Shown here: piece by piece, positions 24,779 through 32,330 of the stretch
Numbering within the stretch: the first letter of the stretch is position 1
Layout: each line of letters starts with the position of its first letter
Source: an uncultured Flavobacteriales bacterium
Lineage (GTDB): Bacteria > Bacteroidota > Bacteroidia > Palsa-965
Assembly (NCBI GenBank): GCA_903873905.1
Contig: CAIQQJ010000064.1
Coordinates: 1-32,330 of the forward strand
Reading direction: 5' to 3'
Length of the DNA stretch: 32,330 bases
Notes under the pieces: generated by a model
What the model saw: only the letters and a program-made list of their open reading frames with translations
Databases searched by the model: none
Told to the model about the DNA's origin: nothing
Program-made: the position numbers and the translations under genes

Positions 24779-24806
24779 ACTTGCCACTTGCCACTTGCCA
24801 CCTGTC
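24779..24806. repeat. 7-bp tandem tract (ACTTGCC)
   Basis: ACTTGCC three times and then ACCTGTC, in exact register, ending 26 bases before the ftsX start. Translation of this DNA explains the spurious N-terminal extensions of both neighbouring open frames (WQVAS upstream of leuS and PLATCH upstream of ftsX). Confidence 0.85.
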
Positions 24807-24832
24807 ACTTTTTCGTATTTTCGCAAGCAATT

Positions 24833-25711
24833 ATGACAGAGGTTTCCGTTCGTCGCCGTTTTCGTACTTCATCCGTTACAATCGTAGTGAGTGTTTCACT
24901 AGTGTTGGTGATGCTCGGCCTATTGGGGGTGTTGGTTTTGAAAGCAAGAGATGTTTCAAATTATGTGAAGGAAAATATCAAAATCACTGCTTTTCTCGAT
25001 CAGGATGCAAAGGATGTGGATGTAATCGCTCTTCAAAAATCCATTGATGCAGAACCTTGGAGACGCAGTACAGAATTTGTTTCCAAAGAGGATGCAGCAA
25101 AAACATTACAAAATGATTTGGGAGAAGATTTCGTCCGCACACTCGGTTTTAATCCGCTTCAGCCTTCCATTGAAATTTTCCTGAAAGCTGGTTATGCAAA
25201 TGCCGATAGCATCAAATGGATTGAACAGGATTTGCGTGACGATTCGAGAATAAAAGATGTGTATTACCAAAAAGATATGGTGAGTGCTGTCAATGAAAAA
25301 ATGGGATCGATTAGCCTTGTCATTATTATTTTCAGTGCTGCATTGCTATTCATTGCTGTCGGTTTAATTTTCAATACCATTCGGCTTTCCATTTATTCGC
25401 AACGTTTTCTCATTCGCACCATGAATCTTGTTGGTGCAACTCAAAAATTTATTCGTCGTCCTTTTGTTACAAAAGGCATTCTCAATGGAATAGCTGGTGC
25501 GCTCATTGCAATTGTGATTACAACAGCCATTGTATTGATTCTCGACAAAAATTTTCAGGAACTCGATTTGATAAAAGTCGCGGACGTACAAACACTCGCA
25601 ATTCTCTGCGCATTGCAGATTGTTTTGGGAATCATCATCACTTGGATCAGCACGGCTCTTGCAGTAAGGAAATTCCTGCGTCAAGGAACGGATGCGCTTT
25701 ATGCTAACTAA
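24833..25711 (+). CDS. ftsX: Cell-division protein FtsX
   Basis: Membrane partner of the ATPase FtsE; together they control septal peptidoglycan hydrolysis. The 292-residue protein has the standard FtsX layout: helix ~14-36, an extracytoplasmic domain ~40-155 (ENIKITAFLDQDA, SKEDAAKTLQNDLGEDF), then helices ~158-181, 214-236 and 255-277. The conserved NTIRLSIYSQRFLIRTMNLVGATQKFIRRPF lies between helices 2 and 3. The start at 24833 (MTEVSVRRRF) is preferred over a frame extension into the ACTTGCC tract. It begins a four-gene run with DUF3098, uppP and truB. FtsE is not encoded next to it, which is usual in Bacteroidota. Confidence 0.95.
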   Translation: MTEVSVRRRFRTSSVTIVVSVSLVLVMLGLLGVLVLKARDVSNYVKENIKITAFLDQDAKDVDVIALQKSIDAEPWRRSTEFVSKEDAAKTLQNDLGEDFVRTLGFNPLQPSIEIFLKAGYANADSIKWIEQDLRDDSRIKDVYYQKDMVSAVNEKMGSISLVIIIFSAALLFIAVGLIFNTIRLSIYSQRFLIRTMNLVGATQKFIRRPFVTKGILNGIAGALIAIVITTAIVLILDKNFQELDLIKVADVQTLAILCALQIVLGIIITWISTALAVRKFLRQGTDALYAN

Positions 25712-25731
25712 ATCATTTTTACCTTTACATC

Positions 25732-26022
25732 ATGGCTACGAAAATTGAAATAAAAAAAGCTGCGGCGAAAAAAGAAGAAAAACCTGCTGTTGTCAACGGA
25801 ACATTTGCTTTCGGAAAAGAAAACTACACTTTCATCCTGGCAGGTGTTGGTGTATTGGTAATCGGTTATCTCTTGATGATTGGCGGCGGTGCTGATTCTC
25901 CAAACAAATTCAATCCTGAAATTTTCAGCACACAACGCGTTACCATTGCGCCTGTAACTTTACTGATCGGATTCGGAATTGTGCTTTATGGCATTATGAG
26001 AAAACCGAAAGAGGCAGAATAA
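25732..26022 (+). CDS. DUF3098 small membrane protein
   Basis: A 96-residue protein with a basic N-terminus (KKAAAKKEEKP) and two membrane helices at about 34-50 and 74-88. The block FGKENYTFILAGVGVLVIGYLLMIGG and the segment NKFNPEIFSTQRVTIAPVTLLIGF are typical of DUF3098. It lies 20 bases after ftsX and is conserved in this place across Bacteroidota, suggesting a role linked to FtsX or envelope growth. Its biochemical function is unknown. Confidence 0.92.
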   Translation: MATKIEIKKAAAKKEEKPAVVNGTFAFGKENYTFILAGVGVLVIGYLLMIGGGADSPNKFNPEIFSTQRVTIAPVTLLIGFGIVLYGIMRKPKEAE

Positions 26023-26034
26023 AAATCATTGTCG

Positions 26035-26152
26035 ATTTGTTAATTGCCAATTTTCAATTTTAGTTAATTGTTAAATGGAACTGCGGCAAATTAATACGGA
26101 GTAAATCCCATAAATTTTCAATTGACAATCGGCAATTAACAAATTGGCAATC
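26035..26152. repeat. Facing 7-bp tracts with a 14-bp perfect inverted repeat
   Basis: Left arm, 26039-26066: GTTAATT, GCCAATT, TTCAATT, TTAGTTA. Right arm, 26115-26150: TTTTCAA, TTGACAA, TCGGCAA, TTAACAA, ATTGGCAA. ATTTGTTAATTGCC (26035-26048) and GGCAATTAACAAAT (26131-26144) are exact reverse complements. It fills the 138-base gap between DUF3098 and uppP and could form a large hairpin in the operon transcript. Confidence 0.8.
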
Positions 26153-26160
26153 ATTTCTCC

Positions 26161-26964
26161 ATGAACTTCATTCAAGCTATTCTGCTTTCCATCATCGAGG
26201 GTTTCACGGAATTCCTTCCTGTTTCTTCAACTGGCCACATGATCATCGCCTCCTCGGCAATGGGAATTGCTAGCGATGAATTTGTAAAAACATTTACGGT
26301 TGCCATTCAACTCGGCGCCATACTTGCTGTGGTGGCATTGTATTGGAAAAAATTTGTGAATTTCTCTGATTACAAGTTTTATTTAAAATTGGCCATCGCT
26401 GTAATTCCAGCTTTGATTATTGGCAAATTATTCAATGATTTCATTGATGAAAAATTAGGCAATCCATTATTTATTGCCTGTTCCTTATTGGGTGGTGGTG
26501 TCTTGTTTTTGTTCGTTGATAAACTATTCAAAAACCACACAATTTCTGAGGAAAAGGACATCAGTTTTCTCAAAGCGTTTCTGATCGGTTGTTGGCAATC
26601 GCTTGCAGCCATTCTTCCAGGATTGAGTAGAAGTGGAGCAACCATTATCGGTGGGATGCAACAGAACTTAACACGTGGCCTTGCGGCAGAATTCTCTTTC
26701 TTCCTTGCTGTACCAACCATGTTTGCAGCAACAGGCTACAAACTTTTCAAGTTCTATAAAACAAATGGAGGTTTTTCTCACGACCAAATTTCATTGCTAG
26801 CCGTTGGAAATATTGTTGCATTCGTAGTCGCAATATTCGCAATCAAAGGATTTATCGGTGTGGTAAAAAAATACGGATTTAAGATTTGGGGATATTACCG
26901 CATAGTATTGGGAATTCTCGTTTTTGTCATTCACTATTTCATTCATCCGCTCATCGTATTTTGA
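26161..26964 (+). CDS. uppP: Undecaprenyl-diphosphatase (bacitracin resistance)
   Basis: Integral membrane enzyme that recycles the lipid carrier undecaprenyl diphosphate to the monophosphate for peptidoglycan and other envelope polymers; it confers bacitracin tolerance. The 267-residue protein has the family signatures: EGFTEFLPVSSTGH at 13-26 (catalytic Glu17 and His26) and PGLSRSGATI at 153-162 (Arg157). Several membrane helices cover the rest. The third gene of the ftsX cluster, it overlaps truB by four bases. Confidence 0.97.
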   Translation: MNFIQAILLSIIEGFTEFLPVSSTGHMIIASSAMGIASDEFVKTFTVAIQLGAILAVVALYWKKFVNFSDYKFYLKLAIAVIPALIIGKLFNDFIDEKLGNPLFIACSLLGGGVLFLFVDKLFKNHTISEEKDISFLKAFLIGCWQSLAAILPGLSRSGATIIGGMQQNLTRGLAAEFSFFLAVPTMFAATGYKLFKFYKTNGGFSHDQISLLAVGNIVAFVVAIFAIKGFIGVVKKYGFKIWGYYRIVLGILVFVIHYFIHPLIVF

Positions 26965-27689
26965 GTCAGGAAATTCCTCCATCCGAATATATTGTCGGGA
27001 AAACTTTACTCATCGACAAGCCACTCACCTGGACATCTTTCGATGCGGTGAATAAAATTCGTTGGCAGCTCAAGCAATTACTCAAGCAGAAATTGAAAGT
27101 TGGTCACGCAGGTACGCTTGATCCCTTGGCAACGGGATTGTTGATCATTTGCACAGGAAAATTCACCAAACGAATTGATGAATTTCAGGGCCAAGAAAAA
27201 GAATACACCGGAACCTTTGTTATCGGTGCCACAACTCCTTCTTCCGATCTCGAACAGGCAATTGATTTTCATTTCCCAACAGAACACATTACCGACGAGT
27301 TGCTTTATAACACTACCAAACAATTCATCGGGACTATTGACCAGTCGCCACCACTTTTTTCCGCGATCAATGTGGATGGCAAACGCGCCTATTTGATGGC
27401 GCGCAAGGGAGACGAAACCATTCTGCCAACACGAAAAGTTGAAATCCGGGAATTTGACATTCGCGACATTCGAAGAATCGACAAATTGATTGAAGTTGAT
27501 TTCCGCGTTTCCTGCGGAAAAGGAACTTATATCCGATCACTCGCGCGAGATTTTGGAAAAGCCTTGGATTCCGGTTCCTATCTCAGCTCATTGCGAAGAA
27601 CACGAATTGGCGAATTCAGAATTGAAGACGCTATGTCCATTGAAGATTTTGTGAAGTTGATTTCATTGGTACAGGATGAAAAGCTTTAA
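26961..27689 (+). CDS. truB: tRNA pseudouridine-55 synthase, TTG start
   Basis: Makes pseudouridine 55 in the T-loop of tRNAs. At 242 residues it has GKTLLIDKPLTWTSFDAVNKIR at the N-terminus, catalytic Asp54 in GHAGTLDPLATG, and KEYTGTFVIGATT. CGKGTYIRSLARDFG lies near the C-terminus. There is no ATG in a sensible position. The best start is TTG at 26961, which overlaps the uppP stop as TTGA, the overlap pattern expected for translational coupling. A longer upstream frame lies wholly inside uppP and gives a non-family sequence, so it is rejected. Confidence 0.95.
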   Translation: MSQEIPPSEYIVGKTLLIDKPLTWTSFDAVNKIRWQLKQLLKQKLKVGHAGTLDPLATGLLIICTGKFTKRIDEFQGQEKEYTGTFVIGATTPSSDLEQAIDFHFPTEHITDELLYNTTKQFIGTIDQSPPLFSAINVDGKRAYLMARKGDETILPTRKVEIREFDIRDIRRIDKLIEVDFRVSCGKGTYIRSLARDFGKALDSGSYLSSLRRTRIGEFRIEDAMSIEDFVKLISLVQDEKL

Positions 27690-27770
27690 TGTTGTCAGGC
27701 TGATTGTTTTTTGTAAACAAAAAGACACACTATTTATTGGAAAATTCCTTGACAAAAAATGTATCGAAGC

Positions 27771-30071
27771 CTAGAACTTCAGCATCACCTGAAAAACAAA
27801 ATTTCTTGGTGGTTGCACATCTGCTGGGCGCGAAGTGTATTCACGATTCAAAACATTGTTCACAATGAATGAAATGCGTGCACGGTCAGTTAGCTGATAC
27901 ATGATTCTTGTATCGAAAACAACATCTCCTGTATGAAAACGCTGACGGTACGCCTTGATTCCAGGAAGCGCTTGTTCAAAAAACTTATCGATGTTTTCCA
28001 TTCTTGAATTGCAACGCATACTTGCACCGAAAGAGAATTTTTTATACGTGGCTTCCGCATCAAATTTTCCTATGTGACGATAACGATATTTCAAAATGTT
28101 CTGATTTGAAGTCGCAAAAAGTGTATCATGTGCTGGATTCCATCTCAAGGAAACTGGATCCATGTAAGTATAACCTGCAAGCAACATTACATCCACTTTA
28201 CCAATTTTTCCTTCACCCATTACAGAACAATCCACTCCTCGAATTCTTGTACTTCCAATGTTGATGGACTCAAACCCAAGTCCCCAGTTCGGATCTGTTG
28301 GCCTTCCATAAAGTCCGAAAGTAAATTCCATCATGTTGGTATATTGCATCCAGAAAAGAGCAACATCCGCATATCCTTTCCATGCTTTTCCAATATGAAT
28401 TCCTTGCTTAACTCCAATTTCAGCCGATTGTCCGCTCTCTGGTTGTAATCCATGATTTGGATAAATTTCCAATCCCGCAGCAGATGTGCGAATATATTTT
28501 TCAGCAATGGCAGGAAAACGATAACCTTGTCCGTAAGAAATACGGAAAAAAGTTCCTTCTCCCGCTTGATAAGTAATTCCTGCACGAACAACAGGACGAA
28601 ACGGAAGTGTCATCAAGGTGTCAGACTTCTTTAGCCTCATAGAATATTCTGTAGAGAGCGAATCATCTTTGAAATATTCAGCACGAACACCAACCGTAAT
28701 AAACAAGCGATCAAAAAACTTTCTGTCGAATTGCGCATAACCTGAGACATTATTCGCCAGGTGATCCTTATAAAGATCCGAATGAACCTTTGTATATGTT
28801 CCAACAAGACCTGTAGTTATTGTAAATGTATTTTTGAATCTATGTTGAAACTGGTATTCTCCATAATAAAAATCTGCAATCGCAGCTTGCTTTGTATCGT
28901 TGTGATTATTCGTTCTATAAAAACGAGTTCTGATTGAATGCCGACTTCCATTCGGACTAAAATAATTAATGTACGGATCGATATTGAAACGATTATTGCT
29001 GTAATTCTGAATGGTGCTATCGGATGGTGTGTAGGCAAGTGTGTCGTTGTACCACAATAAAAACAAGCCACCCCTTGTATTCATCATGTTTGTATTAATA
29101 CCAGCATTCAATCCTGGCACTTTTTTGAAACGGTACCGCAAGTTCATATTGAAACGTTCTCGTTGTTCTCTTTCTAAATAACGATAACCCTCATCGGAAT
29201 AAACATGTCCGCCCAAAACCAAATCCAAATTTCCTATTTGTTGGGAATGAGAAAAATTAGTTCCACTGAAAGTGGGATTTGAATTATGCCACCATTTTAA
29301 TTCAGGTCGTTGTGGTTCACCATAAAATCCTGAAAACATTGTAATGGTAGTTGCAGGTTTATCTGTAGGATAAGCGGTACGAAAATGAATTACTCCATTC
29401 ATGGCGGAAGAGCCGAACAAAGTGGAGGAAGCTCCTTTCATTACCTCTACTTGTGAAACATTTTCAAGCGGTAAATAATTCCATTTCACATCACTTGCAT
29501 CGCCCGACAACATGGGCATATCATCCACCACCATCATTACACGAGAGCCAGCTCCAAAACTATATCCACTGCCTCCGCGAATATTCGCTTGGCCATCTGT
29601 CATTGAAACACCAGGAACTTGATCCATGATGTTCTCCATATTGGTCGTGCATTTATTTTCAATCAATTTCGGACGCAAGACTTCACAAGAAACAGGAACC
29701 TCTCCAATGTTCTGCTCATATCTTCCCGATGAGACAACAAAAATGCTTAGCTGTTTGGAAGTACTTATCATTTTCAAATCGAAGTGAATGGTCTTTCCCT
29801 CCTCTGTATTAAAAACTGCAGAGTCGGCACGATAGCCAGAATAATTAAACTTCAATTTTACTTTTCCAACTGGTACTGTCAAGGAATATGCACCGTTAAT
29901 ATCCGTCACCGTTCCTGCTCCCGATGGAATACGCACGACCACTCCTACCAATGCTTCTCCATTTGCACTATCACGCACAGAGCCGTTTACAAATGCTTGT
30001 TGCGCGTTAATTGAAATTGTAGTGAAGAAAAAAATCGAAAGGAAAGCCCACAAAAATTTGTTTGATGACAT
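27771..30071 (-). CDS. TonB-dependent outer-membrane receptor
   Basis: A 766-residue importer. Signal peptide 1-23 (SINA/QQAF), CarboxypepD_reg-like domain ~27-102 (GTVTDINGAYSL), a TonB-box region around 105-120, plug domain ~122-235 with QVPGVSMTDGQANIRGGSG and VEVMKGASSTLFGSSAMNGVIHF, then a long beta-barrel ending NFVFQVMLKF. The aromatic C-terminus is typical of outer-membrane barrels. No SusD-like lipoprotein or sugar enzymes are adjacent, so it is not a polysaccharide locus. It resembles the cobalamin/siderophore/metal class, but the substrate cannot be told. It is convergent with truB (gap 27690-27770 shows only a weak T/A hairpin). Confidence 0.94.
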   Translation of the reverse strand: MSSNKFLWAFLSIFFFTTISINAQQAFVNGSVRDSANGEALVGVVVRIPSGAGTVTDINGAYSLTVPVGKVKLKFNYSGYRADSAVFNTEEGKTIHFDLKMISTSKQLSIFVVSSGRYEQNIGEVPVSCEVLRPKLIENKCTTNMENIMDQVPGVSMTDGQANIRGGSGYSFGAGSRVMMVVDDMPMLSGDASDVKWNYLPLENVSQVEVMKGASSTLFGSSAMNGVIHFRTAYPTDKPATTITMFSGFYGEPQRPELKWWHNSNPTFSGTNFSHSQQIGNLDLVLGGHVYSDEGYRYLEREQRERFNMNLRYRFKKVPGLNAGINTNMMNTRGGLFLLWYNDTLAYTPSDSTIQNYSNNRFNIDPYINYFSPNGSRHSIRTRFYRTNNHNDTKQAAIADFYYGEYQFQHRFKNTFTITTGLVGTYTKVHSDLYKDHLANNVSGYAQFDRKFFDRLFITVGVRAEYFKDDSLSTEYSMRLKKSDTLMTLPFRPVVRAGITYQAGEGTFFRISYGQGYRFPAIAEKYIRTSAAGLEIYPNHGLQPESGQSAEIGVKQGIHIGKAWKGYADVALFWMQYTNMMEFTFGLYGRPTDPNWGLGFESINIGSTRIRGVDCSVMGEGKIGKVDVMLLAGYTYMDPVSLRWNPAHDTLFATSNQNILKYRYRHIGKFDAEATYKKFSFGASMRCNSRMENIDKFFEQALPGIKAYRQRFHTGDVVFDTRIMYQLTDRARISFIVNNVLNREYTSRPADVQPPRNFVFQVMLKF

Positions 30072-30132
30072 ACTTTTATATTTTTGTCAAAGATTTAGTT
30101 TTGATATTTTAGATACTATTTGAATTTATTGT

Positions 30133-30175
30133 TTTTTTAAGGTTACAATATAGTTTTTTCAGGTTACAATATAAG
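30133..30175. promoter_or_regulatory. 21-bp direct repeat in the TonB receptor/dprA divergent region
   Basis: TTTTTTAAGGTTACAATATAG (30133-30153) is followed at once by TTTTTTCAGGTTACAATATAAG (30154-30175). The core GGTTACAATATA starts at 30141 and 30162, a 21-base period, i.e. two helical turns. The position between two divergent starts (30071 and 30197) suits a paired operator site, but a tandem duplication without function is equally possible. Confidence 0.45.
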
Positions 30176-30196
30176 AGAAAAGGTTTGTAGGTACAT

Positions 30197-31303
30197 ATGG
30201 GTTTCGACGAAAGAGTGTATCAGGTCGCTCTAACCATGCTTCCGGGCATTGGACCTGTTTCAGCTAAAAGGCTGGTTTCCTATTGTGGTAGCGCAGGAGA
30301 AGTTTTCCGTCAGAAGAAAAATCAACTGTTGAAAATCCCTCATATTGGTGAGGCGACCGCTACTGCTTTGAAAAACAAGGACGTTTTGATAAAAGCTGAA
30401 AATGAGCTGAAGTATTGTGAAAGGAAGGCTATTCAAATACTTTTTTATCTCGACAAAGAGTTTCCTAACCGCTTGAAACAATGTTATGATGCACCTGCCC
30501 TTTTATACTTTCAGGGAAATATTTCTCTTGATCATAAACGAATAATAAGTATTGTTGGAACAAGAAAAGTCACACCGTATGGTGAAGCATTGACAGAAAA
30601 ATTGTTGCAGGATTTCGCAGAGCAAAATATCCTTATTGTAAGTGGCCTTGCATATGGTGTTGATATTTGTGCGCATCGTGCTGCCTTGAATGTTGGATTG
30701 CCCACCATTGGCGTTCTTGCGCACGGTTTGGATTTGTTGTATCCCGCTGCACATAAATCAACCGCAAAAAAAATGATTGAACAAGGCGGTTTGCTAACTG
30801 ATTTTCCAAGTGGAACAAAACTTGAACCGGAAAATTTCCCTATGAGAAACAGAATTGTCGCGGGATTGAGTGATGCAACCATCGTCATTGAATCGGGAGA
30901 AAGTGGTGGGTCAATGATTACTGCAGAATTTTCTAACAATTACAATCGCGATGTTTTTGCATTTCCAGGAAGAGTTGGTGATTTGCATTCTGCTGGATGT
31001 CATAAGTTGATCAAAAAAAATAAAGCCGCATTGGTAGAATCTGCTTCCGACATTTTAGCCTATTTAAGTTGGGACGAAACGAGCATCAATACAAAATCGA
31101 CAAAACAAAGTGAATTGATTTTACCAATGAATTTGGACGAAGAAAAAATTGTTGCCGCACTTCGTGATCAAGGAAATGTTTACATCGATGAAATTTGTTC
31201 TGCAAGTGGTTATGCCATGGGAAAAGTGTCTGCTATTTTATTGCAATTGGAATTTGCAGGTGTGGTAAAATCCTTGCCAGGAAAATTTTATCGTTTGCAA
31301 TAG
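30197..31303 (+). CDS. dprA: DNA-processing protein DprA/Smf
   Basis: Loads RecA on incoming single-stranded DNA during natural transformation. The 368-residue protein has all three parts: an N-terminal helix-hairpin-helix/SAM-like region (~8-60, LPGIGPVSAKRLV), the Rossmann-like DprA core (~75-285, with IISIVGTRKVTPYG, IVSGLAYGVDICAH and ESGESGGSMITAEF), and a C-terminal winged-helix DML1 domain (~305-366). Such a complete form suggests competence, or at least retention of the RecA-loading role. No com genes lie nearby. Confidence 0.96.
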   Translation: MGFDERVYQVALTMLPGIGPVSAKRLVSYCGSAGEVFRQKKNQLLKIPHIGEATATALKNKDVLIKAENELKYCERKAIQILFYLDKEFPNRLKQCYDAPALLYFQGNISLDHKRIISIVGTRKVTPYGEALTEKLLQDFAEQNILIVSGLAYGVDICAHRAALNVGLPTIGVLAHGLDLLYPAAHKSTAKKMIEQGGLLTDFPSGTKLEPENFPMRNRIVAGLSDATIVIESGESGGSMITAEFSNNYNRDVFAFPGRVGDLHSAGCHKLIKKNKAALVESASDILAYLSWDETSINTKSTKQSELILPMNLDEEKIVAALRDQGNVYIDEICSASGYAMGKVSAILLQLEFAGVVKSLPGKFYRLQ

Positions 31304-31400
31304 GAAAGCGGATATAAAAAATGTAATCAGCGCAATCCTCGCGAACGATTGGCATGCATTGCAAGAGTTAAACTATTTTTACATTTTACAAAATTCTAAA

Positions 31401-32090
31401 ATGACTAAAGCAAAAATAATTCCGTCCAATCTTGCCTTTTTGAAACTGGTTGGGAAAAACAACAACCGCGAATGGTTCAACGCCAATAAGCATCGTTATT
31501 TAAAGGAACACGAATCGCTTGTGCAATTTGCTGAGGAATTATTATTCGAAATGAACAAACACGATGTGATAGAAACGGCAAGTGGAAAAAAGAGTTTGCA
31601 TCGCATTTACCGAGACACGCGATTTTCAAAGGAGAAAATTCCATACAAAACCAATTGGAGCGGAAGTTATCGGCGCGCAAGCAAACTTCGTCGCGGTGGA
31701 TATTATTTTCACATTGAACCAGGAAATACTTTTGTTGCAGGTGGCTTTTGGGGACCAGAACCAGATGATTTGAAACGCATACGTGATGAATTTGCAAGTG
31801 ATGCAAAACCATTTCAAAAAATTTTAAAATCAAAATCATTTCGTGACACATTTGGAGAATTGGTAGGGGAACAAATAAAAACCACTCCCAAAGGTTTTGA
31901 TGCCAATGACCCCGCAATTGATTTGTTGCGCTACAAACAATTTCTACTCATCAAAGAATTCAGCGACAAGGAAGTGCTGAGCGATATTTTTTTGAAAAAG
32001 GTGAATCAAACATTCAAAAGTATGCGGCCGTTTTTGAATTACATGTCTGATGTTCTAACAACAGATTTGAATGGAGAGATGGTAGTGTAA
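31401..32090 (+). CDS. DUF2461 (TIGR02453) family protein
   Basis: A 229-residue cytosolic protein spanning one DUF2461 domain. Family marks are FLKLVGKNNNREWFNANKHRY near the N-terminus, IYRDTRFSKEKIPYKTNWS (~70-88), GGYYFHIEPGNTFVAGGFWGP (~98-118), and PKGFDANDPAIDLLRYKQF near 155-175. The function is unknown in all lineages I know of. The start at 31401 is preferred over an in-frame Met 14 codons upstream because the domain begins right after it. TATTTTTA at 31374-31381 with ATTG 22 bases upstream is a weak promoter candidate. Confidence 0.93.
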   Translation: MTKAKIIPSNLAFLKLVGKNNNREWFNANKHRYLKEHESLVQFAEELLFEMNKHDVIETASGKKSLHRIYRDTRFSKEKIPYKTNWSGSYRRASKLRRGGYYFHIEPGNTFVAGGFWGPEPDDLKRIRDEFASDAKPFQKILKSKSFRDTFGELVGEQIKTTPKGFDANDPAIDLLRYKQFLLIKEFSDKEVLSDIFLKKVNQTFKSMRPFLNYMSDVLTTDLNGEMVV

Positions 32091-32095
32091 AATGA

Positions 32096-32162
32096 TTTCA
32101 AATTTCAGATGTGCGGATTTCAGATTGTTTTTCAAAATTTTGTGCTGTGCCGCTGTGGCATT
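32096..32162. repeat. 7-bp and 8-bp tracts downstream of DUF2461
   Basis: TTTCAAA, TTTCAGA, TGTGCGGA, TTTCAGA run from 32096 to 32124, six bases after the stop. TTTGTGCT, GTGCCGCT, GTGGCATT form an octamer tract at 32139-32162. The latter is the reverse-complement type of the 24691-24713 tract. Confidence 0.7.
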
Positions 32163-32238
32163 TTTGTATTTGAAACAGACGTGCTTGGGAATAGCCCCGA
32201 ATTCTATGGTTTATCCAAACGTTTCTGAAAATAATTTT

Positions 32239-32330
32239 TCATGCCGCTTTTGCTAGATTTGGTAAATATGGAGTTCCTCTTTTGATCGTGGCAAATATTC
32301 TGCTTACCAGTTTGTTACGCAAAATATTGA
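32239..32330 (-). CDS. C-terminal end of an IS110-family-like transposase (continues beyond the window)
   Basis: On the minus strand, the last 29 codons before a TGA (32241-32239) read RNKLVSRIFATIKRGTPYL and then PNLAKAA. The block NKLxxRIxAxxKRGTPY is the conserved C-terminus of IS110/IS1111-type DEDD transposases. The rest of the element lies outside the window to the right. The flanking 32163-32238 may include the terminal non-coding part of the element; I see no clear boundary. Only ~30 residues support the call. Confidence 0.6.
   Translation of the reverse strand, partial: NILRNKLVSRIFATIKRGTPYLPNLAKAA

Noticed and set aside
24629-24826. A 66-codon N-terminal extension of leuS upstream of 24628
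   Set aside because: It translates non-coding repeat DNA (the ACTTGCC and GCCACAGA tracts), while MEYKFSDIEKKWQ is the conserved LeuRS start.
24788-24832. A 15-codon extension of ftsX
   Set aside because: It starts at a non-ATG codon inside the ACTTGCC tract; MTEVSVRRRF fits the family.
26886-26960. A 25-codon extension of truB into uppP
   Set aside because: It lies wholly in the uppP coding region in another frame and has no TruB similarity.
27690-27770. Terminator between truB and the TonB receptor gene
   Set aside because: Only a weak T/A stem (TTTTTGT against ACAAAAA) is present; too little to support a call.
27771-30071. Polysaccharide utilisation locus around the TonB receptor
   Set aside because: No SusD-like lipoprotein or carbohydrate enzymes are adjacent.

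Overview
The window reads as chromosomal DNA of a member of the Bacteroidota. It is A+T-rich by eye. It carries lineage-typical genes: a T9SS C-terminal sorting domain, DUF5686 and TonB-dependent outer-membrane proteins with carboxypeptidase-regulatory-like N-domains, and lipoproteins with CKKD-type starts. The order ftsX - DUF3098 - uppP - truB and promoters of the TAnnTTTG type point the same way. No rRNA, tRNA, CRISPR array or complete IS was found, but the right edge carries the C-terminal end of an IS110-like transposase.

Layout, left to right. (1) 1-3780: a small membrane peptide, purD (minus), and a DUF885 metallopeptidase lipoprotein. (2) 3.9-6.2 kb: a soluble PAS/HisKA_2 histidine kinase overlapping a single-domain response regulator, convergent with a lipoprotein MsrB. 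(3) 6.4-8.3 kb: an ECF sigma factor followed by a membrane protein with a triplicated cytoplasmic domain, probably its anti-sigma factor. (4) 8.5-10.3 kb: a two-gene lipoprotein operon, MbnP-like followed by a di-haem MbnH/MauG-like peroxidase. (5) 10.5-16 kb: an active and an inactive M16 peptidase pair and a DUF5686 outer-membrane protein. (6) 16.1-20.8 kb: DUF302, a lipoprotein of unknown function, tryptophan 2,3-dioxygenase, DUF3108, and a kelch protein with a T9SS tail. (7) 21.1-24.6 kb: a greatly enlarged leucyl-tRNA synthetase. (8) 24.8-27.7 kb: ftsX, DUF3098, uppP and truB. (9) 27.8-32.3 kb: a TonB-dependent receptor, dprA, DUF2461, and the IS110 end.

The most striking locus is leuS. 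Its reading frame runs uninterrupted through a ~0.5 kb element that has terminal inverted repeats, each with its own hairpin, and encodes a DUF559 (Vsr/PD-(D/E)XK-like) endonuclease domain. The element is in frame and would be translated as part of the synthetase. The same gene holds two further repeat-derived insertions (a palindromic repeat and a 7-bp tandem tract) and an unusual ~95-residue stretch before KMSKS.

The second pattern is dispersed. Many intergenic regions carry degenerate tandem tracts with a 7- or 8-bp period, often directly at a stop codon and sometimes as facing inverted arms. They are joined by at least three copies of a hairpin-bearing repeat (GGGCGTG head, CCCTCACGCAAAA tail). 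Together these suggest a genome colonised by several small repeat families that also enter coding sequence.
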